Source of the DNA: Paramecium sonneborni
Lineage: Eukaryota; Ciliophora; Oligohymenophorea; Peniculida; Parameciidae
Assembly: GCA_905182985.1 (NCBI GenBank)
Contig: CAJJDN010000163.1
Span: 39,702-103,701, forward strand
Direction: 5' to 3'
Length of the DNA stretch: 64,000 nt
Part shown: piece by piece, positions 63,864 to 64,000 of the stretch
Position numbering within the stretch: position 1 is the stretch's first letter
Layout of the letters: every line of letters starts with the position of its first letter
Translations under genes and position numbers: made by a program
Notes under the pieces: model-generated
Seen by the model: the letters and a program-made list of their open reading frames with translations, nothing else
What the model was told of the DNA's origin: nothing
The model's database searches: none

Positions 63864-64000
63864 TGTTATAGATTAATATTTATTTTAAAATCTTAAATCC
63901 AATAAATAATTGATAAGTTTATTTCTAATTATAATTAAATAAGATTTATTGAGAATTGGATGAAATTTATTATTATATTAATAAAAATAAATATTATATA
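63864..64000. other. 3' end of window, no gene seen
   Basis: AT-rich tail without an open frame or telomeric repeats. Confidence 0.4.

Overview
The window is ciliate DNA, very probably from a Paramecium macronuclear genome. Long open frames appear on both strands only when TAA and TAG are read as glutamine and TGA is the sole stop (nuclear code 6). The sequence is extremely AT-rich and gene-dense. Introns are tiny (about 18-37 nt, GT...AG); removing them restores frames whose total lengths are exact multiples of three. A trichocyst-matrix-type protein, a SAS6-like protein, CFAP52 and two calcium-dependent protein kinases fit a ciliated, trichocyst-bearing cell.

The assembly matters for every reader. 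There are five single N characters (7714, 13390, 16958, 23840, 34722). At each one the 1.06-1.30 kb before the N is repeated exactly after it. These look like contig overlaps that were not merged, so genes at those places are shown twice or appear frame-broken. True gene structures come from dropping one copy.

Layout. 546-9924 (+): a giant protein with a VLIG/GBP-type GTPase domain, a zinc-binding patch and a C-terminal vWA domain. 10963-13089 (+): three small or medium unknown genes. 14163-16308 (-): an FSH1-type serine hydrolase and a pseudokinase. 16.3-18.2 kb: a decayed inverted copy of part of the P-loop membrane gene found at 24508-25935 (+). 18728-22304 (-): a MORN-repeat protein and a protein with tandem cyclic-nucleotide-binding domains. 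22.4-23.3 kb (+): a decayed MORN gene. 26220-28204 (-): a Gln-rich protein. 29464-30183 (+): two tandem tiny paralogues. 31355-32371 (-): an A/B-type cyclin. 33606-34524 (-): two small Cys-rich membrane proteins. 36240-39200 (-): a CDPK and a three-repeat Myb protein. 41587-46440 (+): a Cys-rich furin-like-repeat gene that looks broken and carries a candidate unexcised internal eliminated sequence (IES). 46489-51495: an E2-like protein, a coiled-coil protein, SAS6-like, a trichocyst matrix protein and a second CDPK. 52112-58074: an unknown protein, a PYROXD2-like oxidoreductase, a RING protein and an anoctamin. 58437-63863 (+): a doubtful membrane-protein locus, CFAP52 and two Lys/Ser-rich Cys-motif proteins.

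No operon logic is expected. Cell-biological themes do recur: calcium signalling (two CDPKs, possible cAMP/cGMP binding, anoctamin), cilia and basal bodies (CFAP52, SAS6-like, MORN), cell-cycle control (cyclin, Myb) and secretion (trichocyst matrix). The strongest unusual items are the candidate IES at 43120-43377, the VLIG-vWA giant GTPase, the pseudokinase lacking every catalytic motif, and the frequent AAG/GAG intron acceptors.
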